A stretch of DNA of 64,000 nt from Branchinecta lynchi (Eukaryota; Arthropoda; Branchiopoda; Anostraca; Branchinectidae). Both the position numbers and the translations under genes were made by a program. The notes beneath the pieces were generated by a model. It ran no database searches. It worked only from the letters and a program-made list of their open reading frames with translations, and had not been told where the DNA came from. The stretch is taken from contig JAKZAP010000021.1 in NCBI GenBank assembly GCA_023053575.1, positions 14,508,212-14,572,211 of the forward strand, written 5' to 3'. Positions 35,801 through 45,139 of this stretch are shown here, one piece after another. Each line of letters begins with the position of its first letter. Position 1 is the stretch's first letter.

Positions 35801-38800
35801 CAATAATCTCAGGATATCGGCCTGCGTGACCTTGCCTCTAAATTTAAATTCAAGGAAGAATTTAAAGTTTAAACGAACATGGCTGAGATCAGATAGTCTA
35901 GTTACACATCATTTATTCACTTAAATAGGCCCGGAACCCTGACAAAAATGCGTTGCTTCGATTGTCCGTTATCCATAGATAATCAGTTTTGTCAAAGGAA
36001 CTTATTATTTCGGATTTGTGGCACCTCCATGATATTGATGATATGATATTTATTTTTTCTTAAAAGACCAAAGGCCATAACAAACACACATAAATAACAA
36101 CATGTAAATACAAAAATAAACGGTCACACTACTACACTAAACCCCACTCAAACACTATTCCCTGTGAAGACGAGCCACTCTGAGGAACCTCGCCAGGTTT
36201 CTGATACTAAGAAAATCCCTACTCGGCATAATATTGAACAACCAATTCCTCCCATGAATCCCCCCCCTTAAAAATGTCCTCCCTCAAATCCTCAATTTCA
36301 TCACATCCACACATAAAATGAATTGGACAAAAGTGAGGACCAGATTTCTCCCGAACACTTCGCAAATACTTTCGTCTTTCACCAAGTGGCAATCCATCTG
36401 CCCTCATATTTAAAATTAGTTTCATTTCCTCTTTTTTTAGACCCGCTTTAAAATAAATTTCTTCACCCCAAATCTCTTTTGCCGCTGCATACAAACTCAA
36501 GGGTCAACTATCTCTTTTCCTAGCTAACCAAACCTGGATTTCCTGGTCAATTAACCTACTACTAACTTCTTTTGACACAAATCCTAACTCTCTCCCCGGA
36601 CCCTCCCCTCTATTCCCTATATAACCAAGCCCGCAACTATCTAATATTGAACGAATCTGGAAAGACCAGGAATCTTGTGTTTCATCCGTCAACGACTCAA
36701 GATACGCATCTTTCAATAGTCAATACGTCGCCTGGAAGCGGAACTGGCGTAAGTGAAGAACACAAAATTTCGAGAAAAACGCGGTTGAATGTTTGGAACC
36801 TTGCAGAACAGAAATGGTTGGAGTAAAAAACGCGAAAAAAATACATGCTGAAAAGCATGGCATTATAAAGGGATGGTGAGAATTTCCAAGCAAAATATCA
36901 AACAGTTTCGGCACAATAAATTGCCAAAATACTGTTACGTCAATTGGGTTTTAACAGTTGGTCAACTTGTCAGATACGTCAAAACCGGTTCAAGCGGGTT
37001 AAACAGCAGACATGCGACTTACGGTAAAACTGACCTGTAAGGTGTGAGTACAAACTGAGTAAAACTTTTAAAGAAATTAAGATAGAATATATTAACAAAT
37101 GGATATAAAAGAATGTTAAGAAACGGGTACAGTTAGCTGTCATAATTATGCCTTTCGCTTTTTTCCCCTGCCTTGATGTGTGACAGCTTTCTCTTCGGGA
37201 CAGCTCTCAACTCTAGCGTTCGTGGAACTGGGCGGTTTACTTGAAATATCTTTGGCAGTTTCACGACCCTGCTTCCTTGAAGCAAGCCCTGGCAAGTTCT
37301 TTTTGAAGAATTCTCGGTAGTAATTTGCATCGACAACCGGCATGAATCGCATGAGAGACTCAATGTCTTTTATCTTGTCTTCTGGCAAGTTCATGACCCA
37401 AATGATAGGCTTTGGAACCTCGAGATTCTCAACTATCCTTACCTCTGAGACGCCTTTCCCCTTCACTCCCTGAAACGTTATCTCTGGTGCAATTTGGACA
37501 ACTTTACAATGCTCATCTGCAAAACACTCTTTGTACCATACTTTTTTACAGAAATTCTGGCGGAATTCGAGCCATTTGACCTTAGAGAAAGGCACTGCTG
37601 AATATGTTTTATAGGTTTTCGAGCATGCCTGGAAATTCAGAAAATGTGATGGTTGCAACTGAATGATCACGTAAGGATTTTGACGCTTTACTTTGACCAA
37701 TTTTTTGACTAGGTCTAGAGGCGAGTACACTTCCTGGTTCTTAAGTGCCCTCTCAATAACACTGTGTATTGCATCTACTTCTTGAATAAGGGAGTGTCCT
37801 GGCTCACAATATTTCATAATAATTCTCTCAACCTGTGGATTTTTGAACAGGATGTTCTGCATATTGTAGCTCATGACGGAGTTTCTATTTTGCGGAACGC
37901 ATGAGTCTGACCATGTTATTAACTCCCTAATGTCAGGAAATGTCTGAAACACTTTATCGAGAATAGCTGCCGAAGCACTTGCGATGTCATTTCCGCTCCT
38001 TCCACCTTGCATCTCGGACCAAATGGCACAGTAAACTTTGCTGATAGACTCCCCTGAGTTTCTGGTAAAATCTAGTTTAGCTGTGAGGTTGTAAACTGTA
38101 ATCTTTCGCTTGTAAAAGAAACCGGAGACATTTCCCTTGGGTAGCGAAAAAACATTTTCTAGATCAAAACAGAGAACTGCCACTGAATGATTAGAACGGT
38201 CCTTATCACGCTCCTCTCTACTCTCTGATTTTCCTTTCACGTGCTTCTCGTGGTTCAACCGAACTGATTCTGGTAAATCAATGCCGTTCCTACCAGCAAC
38301 CTTTACTTCCTCACATGTGTCACATCTATCACTTTTGGGTACATGAAAAGCCAAGTTAAATTCTGTATTGAACACTCTGCGATATACTGTCTCTCCCACA
38401 GGCTTTTCAGAATCAAAACGGCATTTTTCCTCATACAGTTCAAACATTTTTCGCAAATTTAAACTGCTGTCAAGATATTCACGAGAAGTTTTGGACCGAC
38501 AGTAATGAGACTCCACTTTTGGAAAAGACATAATATGGTCGCGAACGCAATCTAAAGCATCAGAGCTTATTTTGTTTGCAGGTGGTGGAGTTTGTCTGGG
38601 ACTAGGTACATCATCAGAAGTCTTGGTGTTATGTGCATAATAAATCCGTTTCTGGTCGATATCCAATGTTGACAGGTAAAAGTCTTTGCATACGCGGTGC
38701 GTTGTTTCTCTGGCTGTCACATAATAAAACAGTGTGTTCTTTCTCCTAGTTTCTTTCTTTTTGTTTCTCTTCTTTGGCAGGCATTTAGTAGTCTTAAGAT

Positions 38801-41800
38801 AAAACATTTTTTTCATCTCTTTAGACAAAGCCCAGTACGCTTCAAAAATCTCTTGTCGCTCTTCTTGGCTAATTGTGTGACAGGAGTAGGGACATGTTGA
38901 ACTGCACTTGCTCGCTTTTACCTGACGTTCTTTTCCATGCTTCTTACTTTTAATAGGGTCAACATAAACTGTTCCGGAATTAACCGCCACTTTGATTTTA
39001 TTCTTGACCCATTCACTTTCTCTCTTGACTCTTTTTCTGGTCCTTTTCATCTGCACAGTCGGACTGTTCGACAATGGCCCTACAAGTGGCTCAACTGTTA
39101 CTGGGTCTTCTATAACTTGTAAGGGTGACACATCCTCTGGCAATTCTACTGAGCTGGACGGACTGGAATTGCTTTTGTCTAAGGGCATGTCTGCCACAAT
39201 TTCATTAGTTTCATCTTGCGAATGGTCAGGCTGGACCAACATTTCACATACCACTGGCTGAAGAGTGGCATAAACAGGAACTGTAGAGATAGGGCTATCA
39301 TCGGTCTTGCTTGCAAAGCTTGCAGGATCTTCATCGCTTCCAGACAAAGAAGACAAATCTTCACAGCTAAAAGAAATGTATATATTAAATTATTAATAAA
39401 TCTGATGGGTAGGTATAGCTAGAAGGCAGGAAAATGGCATTGACACTTTTAGTTGATCTCTTGGTATCAAAACATAGAAACAGAATGTCGATTAATAAAA
39501 CACAAGAAAACGGCCCAAAACAACGCCAGTACGTACCATATTAAGGTGCTATGGAGCGAAAATTTTGGGCTCCAATCGAAATTGGATTCACGATTCGCTA
39601 CCCAGCTCTTGCGACCTTAAAAAGCTAAAGGGACCATGGAATAAACTAAACACAACACAAAAGTTAAATTGATAGCATATTTGAGCTGCCGAATAAACTG
39701 GAAAACACATGATTTTTGTCATCCCTTGGTAAAATCCCAAATTAAAGTGGGTATAGCTAATTCTTTTCCTTATTTTACCATATAACTTCCTTCAAACTAA
39801 GCTGTCCTATAACTTAAGGTCCATTCAGAAAAGTATTTCCTTAGCATCATAGATTTGTATCATAGGCTAAGCTGAGAGGTGACTCAGTTGGAAGTTCTTC
39901 AGCCTATTTAGCCCAAACTTGAAACTTCCGATATCATACGTACCTTCCAGCATCTTCCAGAAGTTTCTCCACATTTGCAACAGTTAAAGTAGCAAACAAT
40001 TTCCTATTTATTTTTCTCATTGTTTGCTTACATTTTCTAAATCTTTTCTTCTAAAAAGTACAGGCGAATGCGCAGATACGTCAAAAAGTCCTTTGTTAAA
40101 CGCGCATAACAGATACGTCAATTACGCTTCCAACAGAATGAAAATAATGCAAGTTACGTCAAAACGGTTTCGACTCGTAGCATTGCATGGGAGTGCGATA
40201 CGCTAAAACGGATTCCAGATTCAGAAAGAGCACAAAATTTCACACTAGATGGCACTAATAACTCAATTTCGCTTAGAAGTGCCTAATACGCCAATTCCGC
40301 TTCCAGGCGACGAATAGTGTGTGTCCCTCTCCACTTGAAATATTTACCAACTATAAATGTAAGCCACTGCCGAAAACTAAAATAGAAATGTCGATTCCTT
40401 GCAAGACAAATGTTAAATATTCTTTGAGCCCAAGCTGACTTTGAAACATTTATTCAAACAATGTTTACAACGGATACGTCAGCTATGATTTTTCATCAGC
40501 GATATTTCGGCCCTTCTTGGCAAGGGTCCTCGTCAGGCTGTCAATCCTCTAGATCAACTGCGGGGAAAGGAATCAAACCTGTAATAAATAATCAAGAAGG
40601 GCCGAAATATCGCTGATGAAAAATCATAGCTGACGGATCCGTTGTAAACATTGTTTGAATAAAAGACAAATGTTGGCATCATTTTCCTACTCTGTTCAGG
40701 TGCAACTTTTCCGAGCTTCGCATCTGTACCACAGGAAATGCAGGCCTCTATTGAAATTCAAATTCTCCGGCTCTGGGTGAATTTTTGGGTTGTCCTGCAA
40801 GCAGCGCACACTCTGATTGTTATTACTATAGCCCCGGGTGAGAAAAAAACAAAATCCCTTAGACGAGTCAAAATATTACAGTGTATTCAAATATCAGATG
40901 TAAAAATAAGCTGCCTATAGAAACTTGAAAACCCAACTTCGTTGCTCCACTATTCACGAATAATTGAACTCAAATAGTGGAATCTACCTTTCTGATATGT
41001 ATGCTCTATGCGCTTGTATCTGTGTTGTATGCTCGAAGAAAACGATTTCCGAAAACTAAGTGTTCCCGCAGTGAGTTACCATTGTAAGCTAGTCACTGGC
41101 CACTGAAAGGCCGCGTATGTATTGAGGTTCAATTTTTCTGCATCATAGTAGAAATTTGCGTCGTGAGGACGATCGTAGATATTCTGAGCGTCATTCTAGA
41201 GCAAATAGTGAAACAAACAAAAAATCCCTTAACGCAATCTAAAGTTAAACTTTAGTCCTTGCCGTATTGGGCAGTCAAACTTTAAGTGAAATATACGATG
41301 GAGTTTTTCCCAGAAAAGAACCTTAGCCTCTCGGAATGACCTTCCTTCGTGGGTTATGTACAGCGAATACCTCAGGGGCTAACAGATTCCCTAGACAGGT
41401 TTTACTCTGAACAAAATCTCTTGTTTACTTGCTGTCGTTGGCGTATACAGCCTTTTTTTAATGAAGAAAAGAAACTAATTTCTATCGACTGCGGACAAAT
41501 CGACGACTTGATTATCAGGATGTTGAGCCCAGTATCTATAGCCTACTATACCAAGGAAGTCACCTGATTCTTCCATTCCAGCACGCACCAATGCCATACC
41601 AGTTCGCCTGGGCCGTCAAGGACGACTACACCTACAATGACTACGCTCACGAACAGGTCACCGATGACAAGGGATACACCAAGGGAAGCTACCGAGTCCT
41701 TCTCCCAGACGGCCGTGTCCAGACCGTGAGCTATACTTCCGACGCCTACAACGGATACGTCGCTGATGTTCAATACTCCGGAGAGGCCAAATACCCCGAA

Positions 41801-41938
41801 TACAAGCCCGCCTACAAGGCAGCATACCCTGCTCCCGCTGCCTACCCAGCACCCGCCTACAAAGCCGCACAAGCCTACCCCGCACCAGCCTACCCCACAC
41901 CAGCCTACCCAGCACCAGCATATGCACCAAAGTACTAG
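32802..41938 (+). CDS. R&R cuticle protein, gene 3 (three exons, 163 aa)
   Basis: The exons are 32802-32807 (ATG AAG), 35394-35522 and 41582-41938, with the same splice positions and phases as genes 1 and 2. The predicted protein has the MKVFIVAALVAIAAAA signal peptide, the P/Y/K linker, the R&R domain (GSYRVLLPDGRVQTVSY, NGYVADVQY) and the longest A/P/Y tail of the three. The gene is far larger than its paralogues only because of insertions. Intron 1 (2586 bp) contains a hammerhead-type repeat and Q copy 3. Intron 2 (6059 bp) contains a LINE fragment and a complete DNA transposon on the opposite strand. All exon sequence and splice sites are intact, so the gene is probably functional. The 3' flank matches gene 2. 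Confidence 0.9.
33207..33250 (-). ncRNA. Hammerhead-type ribozyme motif (intron 1 of cuticle gene 3)
   Basis: Read on the - strand: stem I GAGC, core CTGAAGA, a hairpin around TTGCCAAGAA, TAAA in place of GAAA, GTATA, then GCTC closing stem I. Stem I is GAGC/GCTC here instead of CAGC/GCTG in the better copies, a double compensatory change. The GAAA to TAAA change probably inactivates it. Confidence 0.55.
33272..34902 (-). mobile_element. Q-family array element, copy 3 (longest)
   Basis: Starts AACAAGACCAAAGG..CGATGGGATCCCG and ends with TTCTGGGATCCCAAAAA. Seven consecutive units are marked by GAGAAAATGG/ATTTTCA at 33767, 33904, 34041, 34178, 34315, 34451 and 34588, giving a 136-137-bp period. 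Degenerate units lie on the distal side, and a CGGACGGACGGACAG tract is near 34830. It lies wholly within intron 1 of cuticle gene 3. Confidence 0.85.
34903..35393. other. Intron 1 remainder, nothing recognised
   Basis: The last 100 bp before exon 2, including a C tract and AGTTTCTAAAATACTA, align with the end of intron 1 in gene 2. Confidence 0.55.
35890..36030 (+). repeat. Dispersed R8 repeat, partial
   Basis: GATAGTCTAGTTACAC.TCA.TTATTCACTTAAATAGG matches 50165-50300 and 60655-60800. Confidence 0.6.
36040..36719 (-). pseudogene. LINE C-terminal fragment
   Basis: The - strand frame from 36719 reads LLKDAYLESLTDETQDSW.., then an in-frame TGA at 36504-36506, then LSLYAAAKEIWGEE..YFKAGL and LPLGERRKYLRS. 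The order matches the intact stretch at 48758-49708 (LLKIAYKEL.., YFKLGL, LPLRYRKK). The zinc-knuckle region is decayed (CPIHFMCGC). The upstream part stops at the edge of the DNA transposon at 36726. It lies in intron 2 of cuticle gene 3 and is inactive. Confidence 0.75.
36726..36751. repeat. Terminal inverted repeat of the DNA transposon (low-coordinate end)
   Basis: Begins CGTCGCCTGGAAGCGGAA and continues CTGGCGTA. It is matched by the inverse of 40287-40312 with one difference (C to T). Confidence 0.9.
37146..40020 (-). CDS. Transposase-like protein, two exons, 765 aa
   Basis: Exon 1 (40020-39944) starts ATG AGA AAA and ends at a GTACGT donor. Exon 2 (39366-37146) follows a TTTCTTTTAG acceptor. 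The split AG/C codon restores the frame, giving 765 codons without a stop. Seen in the protein: an acidic N-terminus, a basic KRTRKRVKRE patch (about 133-142), a Cys/His cluster CSSTCPYSCH (180-189), RVCKDFYL (about 251), RCDTCEE (373-379), then a probable RNase H-like core. In that core CFDLENVFSLP (D427), WSDSCVPQNRN (D513) and EPGHSLIQEVDAIHSVIE (D557, E564) are candidate catalytic acidic positions. The C-terminus is basic (GKKRKA). The order CDTCE, FDL..LP..FYKR, SD.C..QNRN, GH....D..H..IE is that of a widespread invertebrate family often labelled only as a domain of unknown function (DUF7869-like, from memory). Expected role: moving the surrounding element. Confidence 0.82.
40287..40312. 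repeat. Terminal inverted repeat of the DNA transposon (high-coordinate end)
   Basis: Ends GGAAGCGGAATT inverted (AATTCCGCTTCCAGGCGACG on the + strand) and is followed directly by AATA. Confidence 0.9.
40451..40661. repeat. Inverted pair of Penelope-like repeats, arms about 70 bp
   Basis: The arm at 40451-40521 (ATTCAAACAATGTTTACAAC..CGGCCCTTCTTG) is repeated inverted at about 40591-40661 with very few changes. The left copy contains the whole hammerhead motif. The right copy has only the part after the hairpin loop. Confidence 0.85.
40497..40540 (-). ncRNA. Hammerhead-type ribozyme motif, intact core
   Basis: Read on the - strand: CAGC, CTGACGA, stem II GGACCCTT/AAGGGCC with loop GCCAAG (one bulged A), GAAA, TATC, GCTG. 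CAGC pairs with GCTG as stem I; T and A after GAAA form a minimal stem III, and cleavage would follow TATC. All conserved core bases are present. Short-stem III type I hammerheads are known from Penelope-like elements. Confidence 0.7.
40905..41300 (+). repeat. Dispersed R8 repeat
   Basis: TGCGCTTGTATCTGTG.TGTATG, GTAGATATTCTGAGCGTC and AGTTAAACTTTAG match the copies at 45140-45540 (inverted) and 60655-61130. Confidence 0.65.
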
Positions 41939-42144
41939 ATAATTTATGCTGAACTAGTTATTCTTACGAAGTATTTTTGTACATGACGTCGTTGAAAATG
42001 AAAACTGAAAAAAATCCCTGCTTTTGTTGAGAAAACTCTGTAGGCCTACCCCGCCTTAGCAGACAACCAAGAGACACGAGCTGTTGAAACCAATAAGTTT
42101 ACCAAGCTGGATCAGGATAATATTTTCTGTTGTTGTTAGGAACA

Positions 42145-42640
42145 CTAGGTGGGGCCCGTCTCCCCCCGCAGTGTGCCCTGGTCGCTCTTTCACGGATGGT
42201 GTTCGACATAGAGGGGAAGCTGATCAAAATGCACTGCTTTTCAAACACGTTTGAGGCGTCAACCATAATCCTGGGCATAATGGAACCTCAACCATTTACC
42301 AAATAAGAATGGTCTTGGTGCTTTAAGTATGTCGAAAATTCATTTGTACGAACTGTAAGCAAAACCCTTGAGGCAAAAATTATCACGGGCCCTTGGGGAT
42401 CCAGAAAATAGATCTTTTGGTCAAAAGTATTTTTTCACTTTGCAGTTAAGACAGGCTACACATTTTGAGGGGGCTAAAATTCGTATACACGAGGTACAAA
42501 TGATCATGGGCCCCTGGGGGTTAATGAACTTGTTCGTAAGATCAGAAACACGTCCCTTTGTCAACTGTCAAGTTTCTTTCGGATCCGACCAACCGTTCAA
42601 AAGTTATGCATGGAACCTGACCTAACTGATATTTTTCCCG
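42145..42640. repeat. Degenerate GGGCCC-type repeat
   Basis: Two units with ATYATCACGGGCCCTTGGGG / ATGATCATGGGCCCCTGGGG and an AAGTTTC..GGATCCGACCAACCG core, reminiscent of P-family units. No gene is seen. Confidence 0.45.
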
Positions 42641-42808
42641 ACTTGTATTACTAACTGACTTACATTTTACTAATTTTATGTCCAACCACCAAACTGAGAA
42701 AAAATAGGGCAAGTGCTCTTGTCACCTACAACAGTTCGGACTTCCTCTCCTCTCTCTGGATATTGCCAGATGTGAACCTACAATACGAACAGCATTTTAC
42801 GATACTAA

Positions 42809-43608
42809 GAGCGTGTTCCACCCTTATAACAATTGTAACTATTGGTTCCAACCTCACCAAAAGTTACTATACGCCGACCGTTCCAACCTTCTTGAAATAG
42901 TTAGATAGACATTAGATAAATCTTTTTATTTGCCTAAAACTGATCATGGCTCACGCCAAATATGTTCGGTATAGTCATGGTTACAACTTATGAGCACACA
43001 AACAATAGGCCTACGCACATACGGCTACAACGGTCATAAATAACATGATAAATTTAAACTAGCAGCTCAGCTTATGCTTCGTTAAACAACTTTAAAAATG
43101 AAGGGACAAAACTCTTTGCAAACCTCTGGTGGGTACATTTAATTGGCTGCAACTTTTCAACCGTCGTAGCTACCTTGCGAGGGAGCCTTTTTGACAGCTT
43201 TTCAGAAGGGAAAATATTTTTGTGGATCAGGTGATTCAGAGATTTGACACCAAACTCCATGCAGAGTTTCAGCCTTCGTTCATGTAAGGAGGCGATTTCG
43301 AATTTACGTAGTAACTCTCGGCCACCTTTGACGCTATGATTAGAGCTCTTTTCTGAATCTTCTCAATTCTGGCCGTCTGTTCGACCGTGAGGCCAAATGC
43401 CAAACTGGGGCTAATGGTAAATATTTGCTTAGGCTACCATGCTCGGGAGTGTACTAAGCGTGGTAACTACGGATTTCTGCAACGTGATTGGCTGGATTAC
43501 CACATGGAGTGCTGTTTTACGGAAAAATGCGTTCCAGCCTTGATGCCAAGAAGCCAAAGTTCGTGACGTCATGCATAGTAACTGCGGTAAGTAGGATGGA
43601 ACACGCTC
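42809..43608. mobile_element. G-family MITE interrupted by a LINE fragment
   Basis: The left part (GAGCGTGTTCCACCCTTATA..CTTGAAATAG) and right part (GCTTAGGCTACCATGCTCGG..GGAACACGCTC) reconstitute one G copy around an insert at about 42900-43412. TAA flanks both ends (42806-42808 and 43609-43611). Confidence 0.8.
42900..43412 (-). pseudogene. 5'-truncated LINE, reverse-transcriptase C-terminus
   Basis: The - strand reads PSLAFGLTVEQTARIEKIQK, RALIIASKVAESYY, then after a frameshift RRLKLCMEFGVKSL..HKNIFP. The pattern LT..Q...IE.IQKRAL.I followed by RR..LC..F..K......H..FP is typical of the C-terminus of Jockey/CR1-type reverse transcriptases. The tail ends AATAAAAAGATTTATCTAAT and is nested in a G-family MITE. 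One frameshift and the truncation make it inactive. Confidence 0.8.
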
Positions 43609-43811
43609 TAAATATCCTCACATCCAAGTGTCGTGAACTGATCGTATGTTTTAAGATGAGTTCAAGAGAGAGATTTTTTCAAGATGAGCCTATTCTTCCA
43701 GTGACTTTGCACTCGAGATTGCACATCTTATAGCCTACGTGGCCATACCTTCAAAACCCAAAGACAGATTACAGGTTTGTTTCCTTCCCCGACGTTGACC
43801 CAGAAGATTGA

Positions 43812-43855
43812 CAGCCTGACGAGGACCCTTGCCAAGAAGGGCCGAAATATCGCTG
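43812..43855 (+). ncRNA. Hammerhead-type ribozyme motif, intact core
   Basis: CAGC, CTGACGA, hairpin with loop GCCAAG, GAAA, TATC, GCTG in one 44-nt unit. The downstream sequence (GTAGCTGACGTATATCCG) is that of the Penelope-like repeat. Confidence 0.7.
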
Positions 43856-43911
43856 AAGAAGAATCGTAGCTGACGTATATCCGTTGTAAACATTGTTTGA
43901 ATATACCCAAA

Positions 43912-44450
43912 GAAAGCCTTTTGGAAAGGATACTAGAGTGTTCAGTCTAACAGATTTTTTCTCTTAATCTCCGCCCACATTTTATTCATTCATAAATTGC
44001 CTACAGTGATTGTTTCAAAAGCTAAACAATAATAAAAGCTAAACAGAAAAAAGGCGAATCGTCAAGCTTAAAAGCAATTTAAGCTTCAGATTTTTAGTAA
44101 TTGACAAACTAATGTGTACAACTTATTTAATATTCGAGTGACAAAAGCGGTTCACTTCTAAAGCTAAAGAAACAAAAAAGGCTCACCTTGCAAGTAGATG
44201 GATCGACATCCGCATCAGGATAACTTTACGGTTCGGCTGAAATGGTGAAACCCTCGCCCCAACCGGATTCCACAGGCTCCAAATCCGGCTTCTTTCCGCA
44301 CATTGGACATCTTGCGTTTCGTTTCGATGAAGACCGACACCAAATGATCAGATTATATCTAAAAGAGGGAATCAATGTAATAAATGTTTTAAAATGGGTA
44401 GACTATGAAACTACTAAAATTCTTTATATTTTATAGTAATATGCAAACTG
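43912..44450. other. No gene recognised
   Basis: AT-rich DNA. A 64-codon open frame at 44242-44436 has no recognisable motif. Confidence 0.45.
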
Positions 44451-44472
44451 ATACGTCAGCTACATTTTATTC

Positions 44473-44516
44473 GAGCTATATTTCGACCCTTCTTGGCAAG
44501 GGTCCTCTTTAGGCTT
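44473..44516 (-). ncRNA. Hammerhead-type ribozyme motif, degenerate core
   Basis: On the - strand: AAGC, CTAAAGA (the core G is A), stem II GACCC/GGGTC fully paired with loop TTGCCAAGAA, GAAA, TATA, GCTC. Stem II pairs better here than in other copies. The core change would abolish cleavage. Confidence 0.5.
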
Positions 44517-44584
44517 AAGCCGCTCAAGCTGGAAAATAAGCTTTTGGAAAAACAAAGAAAAATATTTTCATAAATATCTGATTT

Positions 44585-44935
44585 TGTGATATTGAAAATT
44601 GCTTGGAGTTAAAGCTGGTGCTGTGATTTCATTTTGGACACGACTGCTGTGTTTGCTGATCGGTTGTGTCGTTGAGAGGGTAGAAATTTTTCTGCATTTG
44701 ATATTGGGGATCACTTGTCTCTTCTACTTCTTTCCAGCTAAGATGGAACTTGTCAGTGGTATGTCTGGCAGATTTGAAGTTCAATACTGCGGTATTACAG
44801 GTTTGTTTCCTTCCCCGAAGTTGAACAAGAAGATTGACAGCCTGACGAGGACCCTTGCCAAGAAGGGCCGAAATATCGCTGATGAAAAATCAGAGCTGAC
44901 GTATCCGTTGTAAACATTGTTTGAATAAATACTGC
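44585..44935 (+). repeat. Penelope-like repeat with upstream module
   Basis: A module with GCTGGTGCTGTGATTTCATT..GACACGACTGCTG (shared with 45580-45765 and, in part, 56255-56345) leads into GTTTGTTTCCTTCCCCGAAG and the hammerhead unit. It ends TTGTAAACATTGTTTGAATA. Confidence 0.65.
44838..44881 (+). ncRNA. Hammerhead-type ribozyme motif, intact core
   Basis: Identical in structure to the unit at 43812: CAGC, CTGACGA, stem II with loop GCCAAG, GAAA, TATC, GCTG. Flanking ATTGA and ATGAA may extend stem I with wobble pairs. Confidence 0.7.
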
Positions 44936-45139
44936 GGTGATAAATATTCGTTCAGCCAAAGCGGCCTGTGAATCATATTTGACAATGCAAAACGGATGCG
45001 TCAGCTTTACATTTTATCAAGGATCCTCTCCAGGCTCAAGCCACTCGAGCTGGAAAATGAACTTATGGAAAAACAGTTAAAGTATAACTGAAAAGCCAAC
45101 TTGTTGTTGTATCAATCAACTGAACATACTGCATTACTT

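Larger units (their letters stand above)
36726..40312 (-). mobile_element. Complete DNA transposon with transposase-like gene
   Basis: The 3587-bp element has 26-bp terminal inverted repeats (36726-36751 and 40287-40312, one mismatch) beginning CGTCGCCTGGAAGCGGAA. It is flanked on both sides by AATA (36722-36725 and 40313-40316), a likely 4-bp target duplication. TACGTCAA motifs lie just inside both ends, near 36935 and 36975 on one side and 40078, 40115 and 40155 on the other, often with a following CGGTTT. A spliced gene fills the centre. Intact ends and gene suggest a recent insertion into intron 2 of cuticle gene 3, next to an old LINE fragment. Superfamily not established. Confidence 0.85.

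Noticed and set aside
43803..43862. Reading GAAATATC..GTATCCG as a hammerhead with a long stem III
   Set aside because: Stem I would then place C opposite C at the junction. The minimal-stem III reading pairs CAGC with GCTG cleanly and is supported by the compensatory copy.
44599..44913. 104-codon open frame ending KIDSLTRTLAKKGRNIADEK
   Set aside because: Its C-terminal part is a translation of the ribozyme-bearing repeat and its N-terminal part is a repeat module also found at 45580 with stops.
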